From positions 18,217-82,216 of the forward strand of contig CAKQRZ010000011.1 in the NCBI GenBank assembly GCA_934271715.1: a stretch of 64,000 nucleotides of DNA. The letters run 5' to 3'. Below are positions 43,676 to 50,496 of the stretch, piece after piece; the stretch's first letter is position 1; each line of letters begins with the position of its first letter. The position numbers were made by a program, and so were the translations under genes. The notes under the pieces are model-generated. The model was not told the DNA's origin. It ran no database searches and worked only from the letters and a program-made list of their open reading frames with translations. This stretch comes from an uncultured Alphaproteobacteria bacterium (GTDB lineage Bacteria; Pseudomonadota; Alphaproteobacteria; RF32; CAG-239).

Positions 43676-44779
43676 TTAAAACCAAAATACAATAGCGCAA
43701 AAAGTATCTTTTATACAAGAATTACAGGCTTGGTGTATTTCGCTCAACGTCAATTTATTCAGACATTTGCAATTTGGACAGCAATAAGAATTTCCATAAA
43801 ATTCTACTTTTGTTCCCCACAGCCAGGCTTTTTTTAATGACGATTGCAATGGTTTTGCCATATTATTGAAAATTTCTTCACAGACTTTTGTGTTAAAAGC
43901 TTTAGAAACTCTTTTAGAATCTTCATTTTCCTCATATCCGCCTAAATAGAAATCAATGGCTATATCTTTGCTGTTATTTGTATAAGTGTGAATACGATTT
44001 CCATATGCGTCATTAAAACCTAAGGAATCGACTTTTTTCCAACTTTGCGGAACAAGATTGGCTGCTTCAACAAAGTCAGCTAAATCTGTTCCATAATCTT
44101 GATTGGCATCAAGTTTAGATAAACTGTTCTTATGTTCCATAAGTCCGATTATAAGCTGGCTGTATTCACCAATAGCTTTGTCTACCTTAAACTTTTCCAT
44201 CGCTTTGGAGTAGCCTGCAATTCCTCCGACTGTTAAAACGGCAATTATCGCCAATACGCCCAGCATTTCTATCATTGACCGCCCAGCTGAAACCGCGTAT
44301 AGCGGCGCATTTAAAGGGGTTTTACGCTGTCTCAAAAAATTCATGTACATCCAACGTACACTAGGATTTTTCTCGCAGCTAGAAACCACTTTATCTACGC
44401 CACTCTCCGCAGTTTCAAAGAATTTTGAGGCGTATTGGCGCACAACATCCAAACCCTTAAATGCGATGTTGTTTCTTTCGGCGTCATTGCGAGGAGTGCA
44501 ACGACGAAGCAATCTAACAAAATCTGCGCCTCTAGCACCAGTCATACTAGGCCTTGTGCCTAGTATCTTGTTGCACCAAGGGCGGTGCATTTCCTCGCCG
44601 TCATTGCGAGCGCAGCGAAGCAATCCAGAACCCTCGCCCCGTGAGGGAGAGGGTGAGGCATAAGCCTCGGGTGAGGGGTACTTAAAGAACTTGCAAAAGA
44701 CAATAAAAAAGCACTTATGCAATAATAAGGCTAATTTATTGACTAGGTTAGTACCTTGTTGCAACAAGATTCTATGCAC
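43676..44779 (-). CDS. Pilin-like protein, GRSMIEML family, phase-variable leader (copy 3)
   Basis: The frame runs from about residue 170 (AGRSMIEMLGVLAII) to the usual tail: 'VCEEIFNNMAKPLQSSLKKA', then CCPNCKCL.KLT....HQACNSC...FCAIV. Upstream the frame stays open through translated repeats ('HRPWCNKILGT', 'RPSMTGARGA', 'LLRRCTPRNDA') to 44938, right after a (CT)7 tract. The ATG at 44976, with AGAGGAAAG before it, is out of frame with seven units and would join with six or nine. The listed 5' end is a GTG in the open frame without a clear ribosome site; ATGs at 44350/44344 (MYMNFLRQ) could give a short leader. The coding core is firm, the start is not. Confidence 0.65.
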   Translation of the reverse strand: MHRILLQQGTNLVNKLALLLHKCFFIVFCKFFKYPSPEAYASPSPSRGEGSGLLRCARNDGEEMHRPWCNKILGTRPSMTGARGADFVRLLRRCTPRNDAERNNIAFKGLDVVRQYASKFFETAESGVDKVVSSCEKNPSVRWMYMNFLRQRKTPLNAPLYAVSAGRSMIEMLGVLAIIAVLTVGGIAGYSKAMEKFKVDKAIGEYSQLIIGLMEHKNSLSKLDANQDYGTDLADFVEAANLVPQSWKKVDSLGFNDAYGNRIHTYTNNSKDIAIDFYLGGYEENEDSKRVSKAFNTKVCEEIFNNMAKPLQSSLKKAWLWGTKVEFYGNSYCCPNCKCLNKLTLSEIHQACNSCIKDTFCAIVFWF

Positions 44780-44800
44780 AAGGCATAGAATGACGGGTGC
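44520..44800. repeat. Dispersed palindromic repeats in the copy 3 leader
   Basis: ATACTAGGC/GCCTAGTAT (near 44545), ATTCTATGC/GCATAGAAT (near 44770-44790), a CGTCATTGCGAG...GAAGCAATC element present twice (near 44482 and 44600), and a CCCTCGCCCC...GGGAGAGGGTGAGG block (44632-44655). Parts match 34143-34420. The CGTCATTGCGAG type is common between and within genes of several proteobacteria. Confidence 0.75.
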
Positions 44801-44995
44801 CAGAGATGCTGACTTAGTGCCGCCTGTTATTTTATTTTTTAATGTGTTATTTCCGAATGTGTGATTTTTTGCGCCGAACTCTGCAAAAACACGCTGAGTG
44901 GCAGAAAATATGCCTTTAATCAGATGTTTAGGATTTGCAGAGAGAGAGAGAGACCTTTGAATAGCTTATTTTTCATCTTTCTTTCCTCTTATTTT
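44780..44995 (-). promoter_or_regulatory. Translation start region of copy 3 with (CT)7 tract
   Basis: On the minus strand: AGAGGAAAG, ATG at 44976, codons for MKNKLFKGLSLSL, and the CT tract at 44952-44939. With seven repeats the frame ends at a TGA after about 18 codons. In the pilin frame, 44938 to 44780 is free of stops. The same arrangement is seen before copy 4, with similar encoded residues (ANPKHLIKG against ANPEHLIKG), which argues for coding function. Confidence 0.7.
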
Positions 44996-45085
44996 AAGTT
45001 GTTTACAGCGTTTATTCTACACCAGCCGCACTCCATAAGTCAATCGTAAAATCAAAGTGCAGCCAGTATAATGACTGAAAATAAA

Positions 45086-45118
45086 AAAAGCTCCTTTAAG
45101 AATAAAAGGAGCTTTTTA
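45086..45118. terminator. Intrinsic terminator
   Basis: AAAAAGCTCCTTT pairs with AAAGGAGCTTTTT. It lies just after the minus-strand gene ending at 45122. Confidence 0.85.
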
Positions 45119-45121
45119 GTT

Positions 45122-45550
45122 TTACTTTTGTTCATCTGGCGGCATTGCAATGTCTTCTTCGGACTGATAATGCTGTATCAGTATAACCAATCCAACAAAA
45201 GCAAACAGCAAAATAATTCTGGGAATCTGCCCTTGAAAAGATTTGTCAATGTCTTCGGCAGTTGCTTTTCCTGCGGCAAATTGCAGATTAGAGTTTTTTG
45301 CTGTAACAAAAGCCGTTACTAAACTGTCTTTTTGAGGATATACCCACATGCTGGATTTATTCAGCACATGAGTTATAAAGTGTTCTTTTCCGGCGACAAC
45401 TGCAAACATAGAATTCTTTCCCTCAACAAAAGATTTTTGCTGAACCGTGCATTCTGCCACAACCTTAGGAGAAACAGAACGCCGGCCAAACTTGTCGTAT
45501 CCCATATAAGCACAGAACACAACCACGATAAATAGAATAATATTTCTCAT
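45122..45550 (-). CDS. Hypothetical membrane protein
   Basis: 142 residues. Membrane helix at the start (MRNIILFIVVVFCAYMGYDK), an extracytoplasmic middle ('AVVAGKEHFITHVLNKSSMW') and a second helix near the C-terminus ('RIILLFAFVGLVILIQHY'). No recognised family. The ATG lacks a Shine-Dalgarno and follows AT-only sequence, like the gene at 40.8 kb, suggesting a Bacteroidota source. Confidence 0.6.
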   Translation of the reverse strand: MRNIILFIVVVFCAYMGYDKFGRRSVSPKVVAECTVQQKSFVEGKNSMFAVVAGKEHFITHVLNKSSMWVYPQKDSLVTAFVTAKNSNLQFAAGKATAEDIDKSFQGQIPRIILLFAFVGLVILIQHYQSEEDIAMPPDEQK

Positions 45551-45696
45551 AAAAAATAAATAATGATAACAGACTGCATTCCTTTTAGCATAGATTTCCA
45601 AAAATTAAAAGCCTTTTTTGCCAAAATTTAGCCCATTGACAGAAAAAAATAAAATGCTACAATATAAGCAATGTTAAATTATTAAATTGTATTTTT

Positions 45697-46122
45697 ATGA
45701 AGTATGTACTTTTATTTTTTAGTTCGCTTTGGTTTTTGGCCGGCGTCTGCTTAACAGTTTGGACTTGCGCAGAGCTGGTGCTGAATCCGGGCGGTATTGT
45801 TTTACTTTGTCCCGTGCCTTTTATTCTGGTAATAATTCTCGGCGTGCTGACTTTTTCAATTTCTACCGCCAAGCTTGTCAGACCGACACTAAGGCTGTAT
45901 CAGCATGAAATATTTTGGCAAAGGGAAGAAAGAGAATTGAATGAAGCCGGTTACCGAAAAAACTTGGCAGCAGGGCAGGCGGTTTATAACATTTTTGTTA
46001 CAGCCTGTTTCGCGTCTTGCTGGCTTTTTGTTCCGCTGCTGTTTTATGGAATGTCTTGGGTCTTTATTAACAAATATGTTTGTGAACTAAGACCGAACAG
46101 CAAAGATTTTTTACGAAAATAA
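45697..46122 (+). CDS. Hypothetical membrane protein, paralogue of the next gene
   Basis: 141 residues, two N-terminal membrane helices and one near the C-terminus ('ASCWLFVPLLFYGMSWVFIN'), with a charged loop 'REERELNEAGYRKN'. It shares layout and words (AG...YRK, W...VP...Y..S) with the gene 100 bases on, so the two are probably an old duplication. No Shine-Dalgarno (ATTGTATTTTTATG). Confidence 0.6.
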   Translation: MKYVLLFFSSLWFLAGVCLTVWTCAELVLNPGGIVLLCPVPFILVIILGVLTFSISTAKLVRPTLRLYQHEIFWQREERELNEAGYRKNLAAGQAVYNIFVTACFASCWLFVPLLFYGMSWVFINKYVCELRPNSKDFLRK

Positions 46123-46125
46123 GTT

Positions 46126-46157
46126 AAAACTCCTGTTCTTTTGGAACCGGAGTTTTT
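46126..46157 (+). terminator. Intrinsic terminator
   Basis: AAAACTCC-TGTTC pairs with GGAAC-C-GGAGTTTT, then T residues. Separates the two membrane-protein paralogues. Confidence 0.8.
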
Positions 46158-46224
46158 TCTTGTTTTTTACGGATAAATCTGCTACAAATAATAATGTCTT
46201 ATTTATTATTTAATTTATATACTT

Positions 46225-46635
46225 ATGAAACATTTATCATTAAATTTGGCTATTGTCTTTTTCTTTGCCGGAATCGGTTTGGCAATCTGCACCGCGGTTC
46301 ATCACTCTTTAGGCGGGCTTAATCAGATTTTCGGCACACAGATTCCGCTGATAGTGATTGTTCCGATTGGGCTGGTGATTTTCATGCTGCTGCAAAAATT
46401 TGTCATGAACCCGCTGTATAAAGATTATTGCGAGAAGATTAGCGGAATGAAAAAGAACAATATCCTTTCTGCGGTGCAAGAGCAAAAGCTCCTCAGCCAC
46501 GCCGGCATATACCGAAAATCCTACTGCCTGTGGGTTTTTGCCACCAGCTGGCTGGTTATACCGGTAGTCTGCTATTGTATTTCGTTTTGGTTTCTGCGCC
46601 TTTGGATTGATAAAATGCAAACGCCGTATGAATAA
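46225..46635 (+). CDS. Hypothetical membrane protein, paralogue of the previous gene
   Basis: 136 residues, three membrane helices in the same places as its neighbour: 'LAIVFFFAGIGLAICTAVHH', 'PLIVIVPIGLVIFMLL', 'ATSWLVIPVVCYCISFWFL'. The central loop carries 'HAGIYRKSYC'. No Shine-Dalgarno; upstream is TTTAATTTATATACTT. Function unknown. Confidence 0.6.
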   Translation: MKHLSLNLAIVFFFAGIGLAICTAVHHSLGGLNQIFGTQIPLIVIVPIGLVIFMLLQKFVMNPLYKDYCEKISGMKKNNILSAVQEQKLLSHAGIYRKSYCLWVFATSWLVIPVVCYCISFWFLRLWIDKMQTPYE

Positions 46636-46643
46636 CAAGAATT

Positions 46644-46706
46644 ACGCCTGTTTCCCATGCTGTCTTTTTATTAAAGCGACAGTTTGCGGATACAGGCGTT
46701 TTTTTA
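46644..46706 (+). terminator. Branched intrinsic terminator
   Basis: ACGCCTG (46644-46650) pairs with CAGGCGT (46693-46699) around an inner CTGTC/GACAG hairpin; seven or more T follow. Confidence 0.75.
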
Positions 46707-46765
46707 TTGATTTTTATCCTGATTGAGCTATACATTTGCTAAATTCAACTAAATAAAAGGAACTT

Positions 46766-47068
46766 ATGATGAAAAAAATTTTTTTAGCCGCCTTTTTGCT
46801 TTTAGGCGCATGTGAAAATATCTCTCAGTATACCACAGCTTCCGCCGATGCGACTCCGCGTCAAAAAATGCAGGCCTGCATGCTTAACGAGGCTAATAAC
46901 CGCCTTTATAACGGAACTTTGTTTGTAAATACTGTCAGCGTGACTTCTCAAGACATTGCTAACACCTGCATCCGCAAACTGGCGCTGCAGGCTGCCGGAA
47001 TCAGCGAAGAATCGCAGACTGCCGCTGCAAATATTATTAACAACCTGAAAACTTTAAGCGGAAAATAA
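46766..47068 (+). CDS. Small lipoprotein
   Basis: 100 residues; AAAAGG before tandem ATGs (46766 and 46769). Signal peptide with lipobox LLGAC (Cys near 16), then a helical domain with two more Cys ('KMQACMLNEANNRLYNG', 'DIANTCIRKLALQAAG'). Unlike the preceding genes it has a normal ribosome site. No recognised family; membrane-anchored in the periplasm. Confidence 0.7.
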   Translation: MMKKIFLAAFLLLGACENISQYTTASADATPRQKMQACMLNEANNRLYNGTLFVNTVSVTSQDIANTCIRKLALQAAGISEESQTAAANIINNLKTLSGK

Positions 47069-47082
47069 ACATCAGAATCTAA

Positions 47083-47123
47083 AAAAATCTTCCGCAGTAT
47101 TGGTGCTGCGGGGGATTTTTTAT
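47083..47123. terminator. Bidirectional intrinsic terminator
   Basis: AAATCTTCCGCAG pairs with CTGCGGGGGATTT with two G-T pairs, followed by T residues. It serves the lipoprotein gene and the converging transporter gene. Confidence 0.8.
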
Positions 47124-48292
47124 CAGCCGATATTCTGCGTATTTTCTTTTTCATACAGCCGGCTGAAATAATAGATTGTAATCAATCCTAAAACCGTGAG
47201 GAATACTCCGGGCAGCGCCGAAAAAGAATTGGCATAGCCCATAGCTATCGGCAGTCCGCCGACATAAGCGCCGACGGCGTTGCCTAAGTTGAATGCGACC
47301 TGCGCGCCGGAAGCGCCGAGAATCTCTCCGCCCTTGGCCGTGTCAATAATCAAATATTGTTCCGGTCCGGAAACGCCGAACAGTCCGAACACGCCTAAAA
47401 ACATTACGGCTAGGGCAAGAATCTGACTATGCGCCGAAAAAATCATGGACAGCGAGGCGGTAAACATGATGATAATCATAATAGCTGTGAGTTTGGTCGG
47501 CGATAAATAAAGCGAGAGTTTGCCGCTGAAAATGTTGCCTAAAACCATGCCTAAACCGGCTACTACCATCACCCAAGACATCTGAGCAGCCGAAAAACCG
47601 GCTTCATGCAGCATAATCGGGCTGATATAGCTGTACCAGCAAAAAATTCCGCCGTTGCCGAGCATAATGGTTATCAGCAGCAGCCAAGGCAGAGGCTTTT
47701 TCAGAAAAGCAAACTGAGATTTTAAATCGGTAGATTGCTTGACCGAAACATTCGGCACCCATTTGTGGATGCAGTAAACTGTCCATAAGCCCCAGCCGAC
47801 AACCATAGCAAACAGCATGTGCCATGACACAATGTGGGTTATGTAGGCAGCCAGCGGAATCCCCAGCAGATTGGCGACGGTCATTCCGGAAATCATAATC
47901 GCTACCGCCTGCACTTGTTTCTTTTTAGAGGCCAGACGTTTGGCGACAATACCGGCGACACCGAAATAGCCGCCGTGCGGCAAGCCGGAAATAAAACGGG
48001 CGGCTATCATAAAACCGTAGTTGGGCGCCACAGCCGCCAGCATATTGCCGAAACACATAATCAGCATCAGGGCAATCAGCAGCGATTTTAACGAGTGTCC
48101 TTGCGCCAAAAAAGTAAGCATAACCGCCCCGAAGCAAACACCCAAAGCATAGGCCGAAATAAAATGTCCGGCTTCCGGAACCGAAACCTGCAGACCGGCC
48201 GCGGCAACCGATAAAATGCTCATCATGCCGAATTCGGCCATGCCCAGGCCAAACGTGCCGAACGCTAAAACATATAAACTGAACTTTCTCAT
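47123..48292 (-). CDS. MFS efflux transporter, AraJ-like
   Basis: 389 residues, twelve membrane helices. The sequence follows E. coli AraJ closely: 'FGTFGLGMAEFGMMSILSVA', 'GHFISAYALGVCFGAVM', 'RFISGLPHGGYFGVAGIV', 'MISGMTVANLLGIPLAAYI', 'AKGGEILGASGAQVAFNLGN', 'AVGAYVGG'. Drug:H+ antiporter-1 group; exports sugars or drugs, substrate unknown. Single gene between a terminator and the tRNA-Val pair. Confidence 0.9.
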   Translation of the reverse strand: MRKFSLYVLAFGTFGLGMAEFGMMSILSVAAAGLQVSVPEAGHFISAYALGVCFGAVMLTFLAQGHSLKSLLIALMLIMCFGNMLAAVAPNYGFMIAARFISGLPHGGYFGVAGIVAKRLASKKKQVQAVAIMISGMTVANLLGIPLAAYITHIVSWHMLFAMVVGWGLWTVYCIHKWVPNVSVKQSTDLKSQFAFLKKPLPWLLLITIMLGNGGIFCWYSYISPIMLHEAGFSAAQMSWVMVVAGLGMVLGNIFSGKLSLYLSPTKLTAIMIIIMFTASLSMIFSAHSQILALAVMFLGVFGLFGVSGPEQYLIIDTAKGGEILGASGAQVAFNLGNAVGAYVGGLPIAMGYANSFSALPGVFLTVLGLITIYYFSRLYEKENTQNIG

Positions 48293-48393
48293 TTTTGCAT
48301 CTCCCGCATAAATTCAATCGCTTGTTTTAGTTATATAAATTTAAATTTCAAGATTTTTTTTCGCAGGTAATTTATTTTTTTTATAAATTAAAT

Positions 48394-48421
48394 TTGACAA
48401 GCGAAAAATTCCGATTATTAT
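48394..48421 (+). promoter_or_regulatory. Promoter of the tRNA-Val pair
   Basis: TTGACA (48394-48399), 16-base spacer, TATTAT (48416-48421), 15 bases before the first tRNA. Confidence 0.75.
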
Positions 48422-48435
48422 GCAAGCAAAAGAAT

Positions 48436-48510
48436 AGTTCCGTGGTGAAACGGTTATCACGTATCCTTGACATGGATGAGTCTGCAGTTCAACTCTGCGC
48501 GGAACTACCA
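48436..48510 (+). tRNA. tRNA-Val(GAC)
   Basis: 75 bases with encoded CCA. Acceptor AGTTCCG/CGGAACT, D stem GTGA/TCAC with GG in the loop, anticodon stem TATCC/GGATG, loop TTGACAT (anticodon GAC), T arm TGCAG-TTCAACT-CTGCG, discriminator A. Reads GUC and GUU. Base 1 is A rather than the usual G. Confidence 0.85.
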
Positions 48511-48518
48511 ATCTTTTT

Positions 48519-48593
48519 AGTTCTGTGGTGAAACGGTTATCACATATCCTTCACATGGATGGGTCGGCAGTTCAACTCTGCCCGGAACTACCA
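48519..48593 (+). tRNA. tRNA-Val(CAC)
   Basis: 75 bases, encoded CCA, eight bases after the first tRNA and almost identical. Acceptor AGTTCTG/CGGAACT (one U-G), D stem GTGA/TCAC, anticodon loop TTCACAT (CAC), T arm GGCAG-TTCAACT-CTGCC, perfectly paired. Reads GUG. A recent tandem duplication with one anticodon change is the likely origin. Confidence 0.85.
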
Positions 48594-48596
48594 GTT

Positions 48597-49325
48597 CTAT
48601 TTTCCGCCCTCCAATCCCAAGACAATAGCGCACAATTCTTTATCTTTGCTGCACGATTTGCACAAAGAATCTATAGTTGATAGCTTTAAGCTTGTGATAC
48701 ATTTATTGTTTCCGCCGCAATAATTATCGCCGTAAAAAGATGTGTCTTCATTGGTGGAGTTGTTCCAGCTTTTGTCGTATTCCGAACGATAGAGCCTTAC
48801 AACAATCAGACTGCCGTGCAGCGGCACCACTAAATTATTAAAAATGGACATGCAGAGAGATGAGGAAAATGTTCCGCTGATATTGCCGCCTTTATCAGTT
48901 TGCTGGATTCCGCCTAAAAGCATGTCAATTACCATGGTGCTTCCAGAGCCGTAAATGTTTAATATATTGCCGTAGGAATCTTTTATTTTCATGTCGTTAA
49001 CTTTTTCCCAATCCGGCGGAAAAGTCTGAGTTGCCTGCAGAATATCAACCAGTCCGGATTTTTGCTCGGAATAGGGATGCAGCTCTAACATGTTGTAAAT
49101 AAGCATGCCGTATTGGCTGACAGCCTTGTTTACCTTATATTTTTCCATAGCCTTGGAATAACCGGCAATTCCTCCGACTGATAATACCCCTATTATCGCC
49201 AAAACGCCCAGCATTTCTATCATACTGCGGCCAGCTGAGCAAATGTCATACTTGTCGCCACACCCCGCAGGCTGTGGCGGACGAGTATCCATGACCTTGT
49301 TGCTGAAAGCAACGCATATTGACAT
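48597..49325 (-). CDS. Pilin-like protein, GRSMIEML family, phase-variable leader (copy 4)
   Basis: 242 residues as listed. The pilin begins near residue 31 (AGRSMIEMLGVLAII, Arg +1, Glu +5, 'GYSKAMEKYKVNKAV') and ends with 'LCMSIFNNLVVPLHGSLIVV' and the Cys tail C..NNKCI......DSLCKSCS....LCAIV. The ATG at 49325 has no good ribosome site; another at 49292 has AAGG. The open frame continues upstream without a stop to 49547, next to a (CT)8 tract behind an ATG with AGAGGAAAG (49587). With eight units that ATG leads to a TGA; six or nine would fuse it to the pilin. The full protein would then be about 330 residues. Confidence 0.7.
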   Translation of the reverse strand: MSICVAFSNKVMDTRPPQPAGCGDKYDICSAGRSMIEMLGVLAIIGVLSVGGIAGYSKAMEKYKVNKAVSQYGMLIYNMLELHPYSEQKSGLVDILQATQTFPPDWEKVNDMKIKDSYGNILNIYGSGSTMVIDMLLGGIQQTDKGGNISGTFSSSLCMSIFNNLVVPLHGSLIVVRLYRSEYDKSWNNSTNEDTSFYGDNYCGGNNKCITSLKLSTIDSLCKSCSKDKELCAIVLGLEGGK

Positions 49326-49605
49326 TGCTTTTGCAATGACGTTATGGATTCTCCGCCATGGTACTTCCAGCAGGGAGTACCGGCGAAGAATGACGCCGAA
49401 AGTGAAGGCGGAAAAGCGCGTGAACGTGCCGCCTGTTATATTGCTTCTGTGCTTGTTATTACCGAAAGTATCATTTTTTCTGCTTAATCCTGCGAAAACG
49501 TGCTGAATGGCAGAAAAAGCGCCTTTAATCAGATGTTCAGGATTTGCAGAGAGAGAGAGAGAGACCTTTGGATTGCTTATTTTTCATCTTTCTTTCCTCT
49601 TAAAT
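49326..49605 (-). promoter_or_regulatory. Translation start region of copy 4 with (CT)8 tract
   Basis: Minus strand: AGAGGAAAG, ATG at 49587, codons for MKNKQSKGLSLSL, CT tract 49563-49548. In the present state translation stops after about 16 codons. From 49547 to 49326 the pilin frame is open (about 74 codons, starting ANPEHLIKGAFSAIQ). A palindromic GTCATTC...GAATCCATAACGTCATTGC element is embedded near 49320-49395. Confidence 0.7.
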
Positions 49606-49664
49606 TAAGTTGTTTACTGTGTTCAGTTTACAATAGCAAAATAATCAAAGTCAACCGCAAAATC

Positions 49665-49697
49665 AAAAAAATACCGCTGAAAAGCGGTATTTTTTTA
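49665..49697. terminator. Bidirectional intrinsic terminator
   Basis: AAAAAATACCGC pairs with GCGGTATTTTTT across TGAAAA. It ends the pilin gene that follows on the minus strand. Confidence 0.88.
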
Positions 49698-49720
49698 TTC
49701 TTAGCAATCTGCTGCGGAAA

Positions 49721-50350
49721 TCAGTAGTATTTCCAAGCAATAGAGCAGGTGTTACCTTGTTTGCAAGAGCAAGCTGTTGCAGCTGCGGTAACGGCCATAG
49801 GTACAGGCTGAGTAGTACCGCCCGGGGTAGCGATTTTGTTTGCTGTACCGGCATTACCAATATAAGTGCCGTTCAAGTCACCGTGTGTTGTCATATCTGT
49901 ACCGGTAGCCTCAATAGCGATTAAGCCTGAAGAATAACCAGAACCCCAGTCATTGGTAACCAATGAAATGCAAGCTTCACGAGAAAGTTTTGTGAATACT
50001 AAAGTAAATGCTTTTTTATCGTTGCCAGCTGTACTATCAGAAGCAGCAATATAAACCGGACCGCTGAACGCGTTTGTTAAAACACCTGTAGAGTCATTTG
50101 TACCCAATTCATCAGGAACAACGCCCATAGAAATAGCGGTTTTGTTGTCCAAACCGGTATAGGTATTTTGCTGAGCATACAAAGTTTTGATGTTGGCAAC
50201 CAACATGGAAACGTTATCAGCAACTTTATTTGTTTTGAATTTGTTCATAGCTTTTGAATAGCCGGCAATACCACCAACGGACAATACACCGATAATAGCC
50301 AAAACGCCCAGCATTTCAATCATTGAACGACCAGATTCGTTTACTCTCAT
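49721..50350 (-). CDS. Type IVb-like pilin (PilS-type), GRSMIEML family (copy 5)
   Basis: 209 residues, AGGAGA before the ATG. Short leader MRVNESG, then RSMIEMLGVLAII with the same helix and 'GYSKAMNKFKTNKVADNVSM'. The body differs from the other copies: 'LVANIKTLYAQQNTYTGLDN', 'AISMGVVPDEL', 'NAFSGPVYIAAS', 'FTLVFTKLSREACISLV', ending with Cys in 'TACSCKQGNTCSIAWKYY'. This layout fits PilS/TcpA-like type IVb major pilins. With its own promoter, hairpin leader and terminator it is the best candidate for a major subunit, the Cys-tail genes being minor or variant subunits (inference). Confidence 0.8.
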   Translation of the reverse strand: MRVNESGRSMIEMLGVLAIIGVLSVGGIAGYSKAMNKFKTNKVADNVSMLVANIKTLYAQQNTYTGLDNKTAISMGVVPDELGTNDSTGVLTNAFSGPVYIAASDSTAGNDKKAFTLVFTKLSREACISLVTNDWGSGYSSGLIAIEATGTDMTTHGDLNGTYIGNAGTANKIATPGGTTQPVPMAVTAAATACSCKQGNTCSIAWKYY

Positions 50351-50377
50351 TGTTTTTCTCCTAAAAAAATATATTAT

Positions 50378-50496
50378 GAGCCTCCTAAGCTCAAAGTTAG
50401 AATTATATTTAGGGAACCTCCTAAGTTCCGCTGGCAGTAAGCATACTGCTTAATTCTTTCAATTTCCTTAATAGCATAAAATTTTATATTTTGCAA
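50378..50496 (-). promoter_or_regulatory. Promoter and hairpin leader of pilin copy 5
   Basis: Minus strand: TTGCAA (50496-50491), 17-base spacer, TATTAA (50473-50468), then a leader with three hairpins: GCAGTA/TACTGC near 50434-50449, GGAAC-TTAGGAG-GTTCC (50429-50413) and GAGC-TTAGGAG-GCTC (50392-50378). The last two expose the same AGGAG loop, as does the real ribosome site AGGAGA. GGA in hairpin loops is the CsrA/RsmA pattern. Confidence 0.55.

Noticed and set aside
43080..43680. CRISPR array
   Set aside because: The repeats are palindromic with differing stems and irregular spacing; there are no unique spacers of constant length and no cas genes.
43577..43837. Open frame of 86 codons upstream of pilin copy 3
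   Set aside because: It overlaps the 3' end of the pilin gene in antisense and begins in the repeat region.
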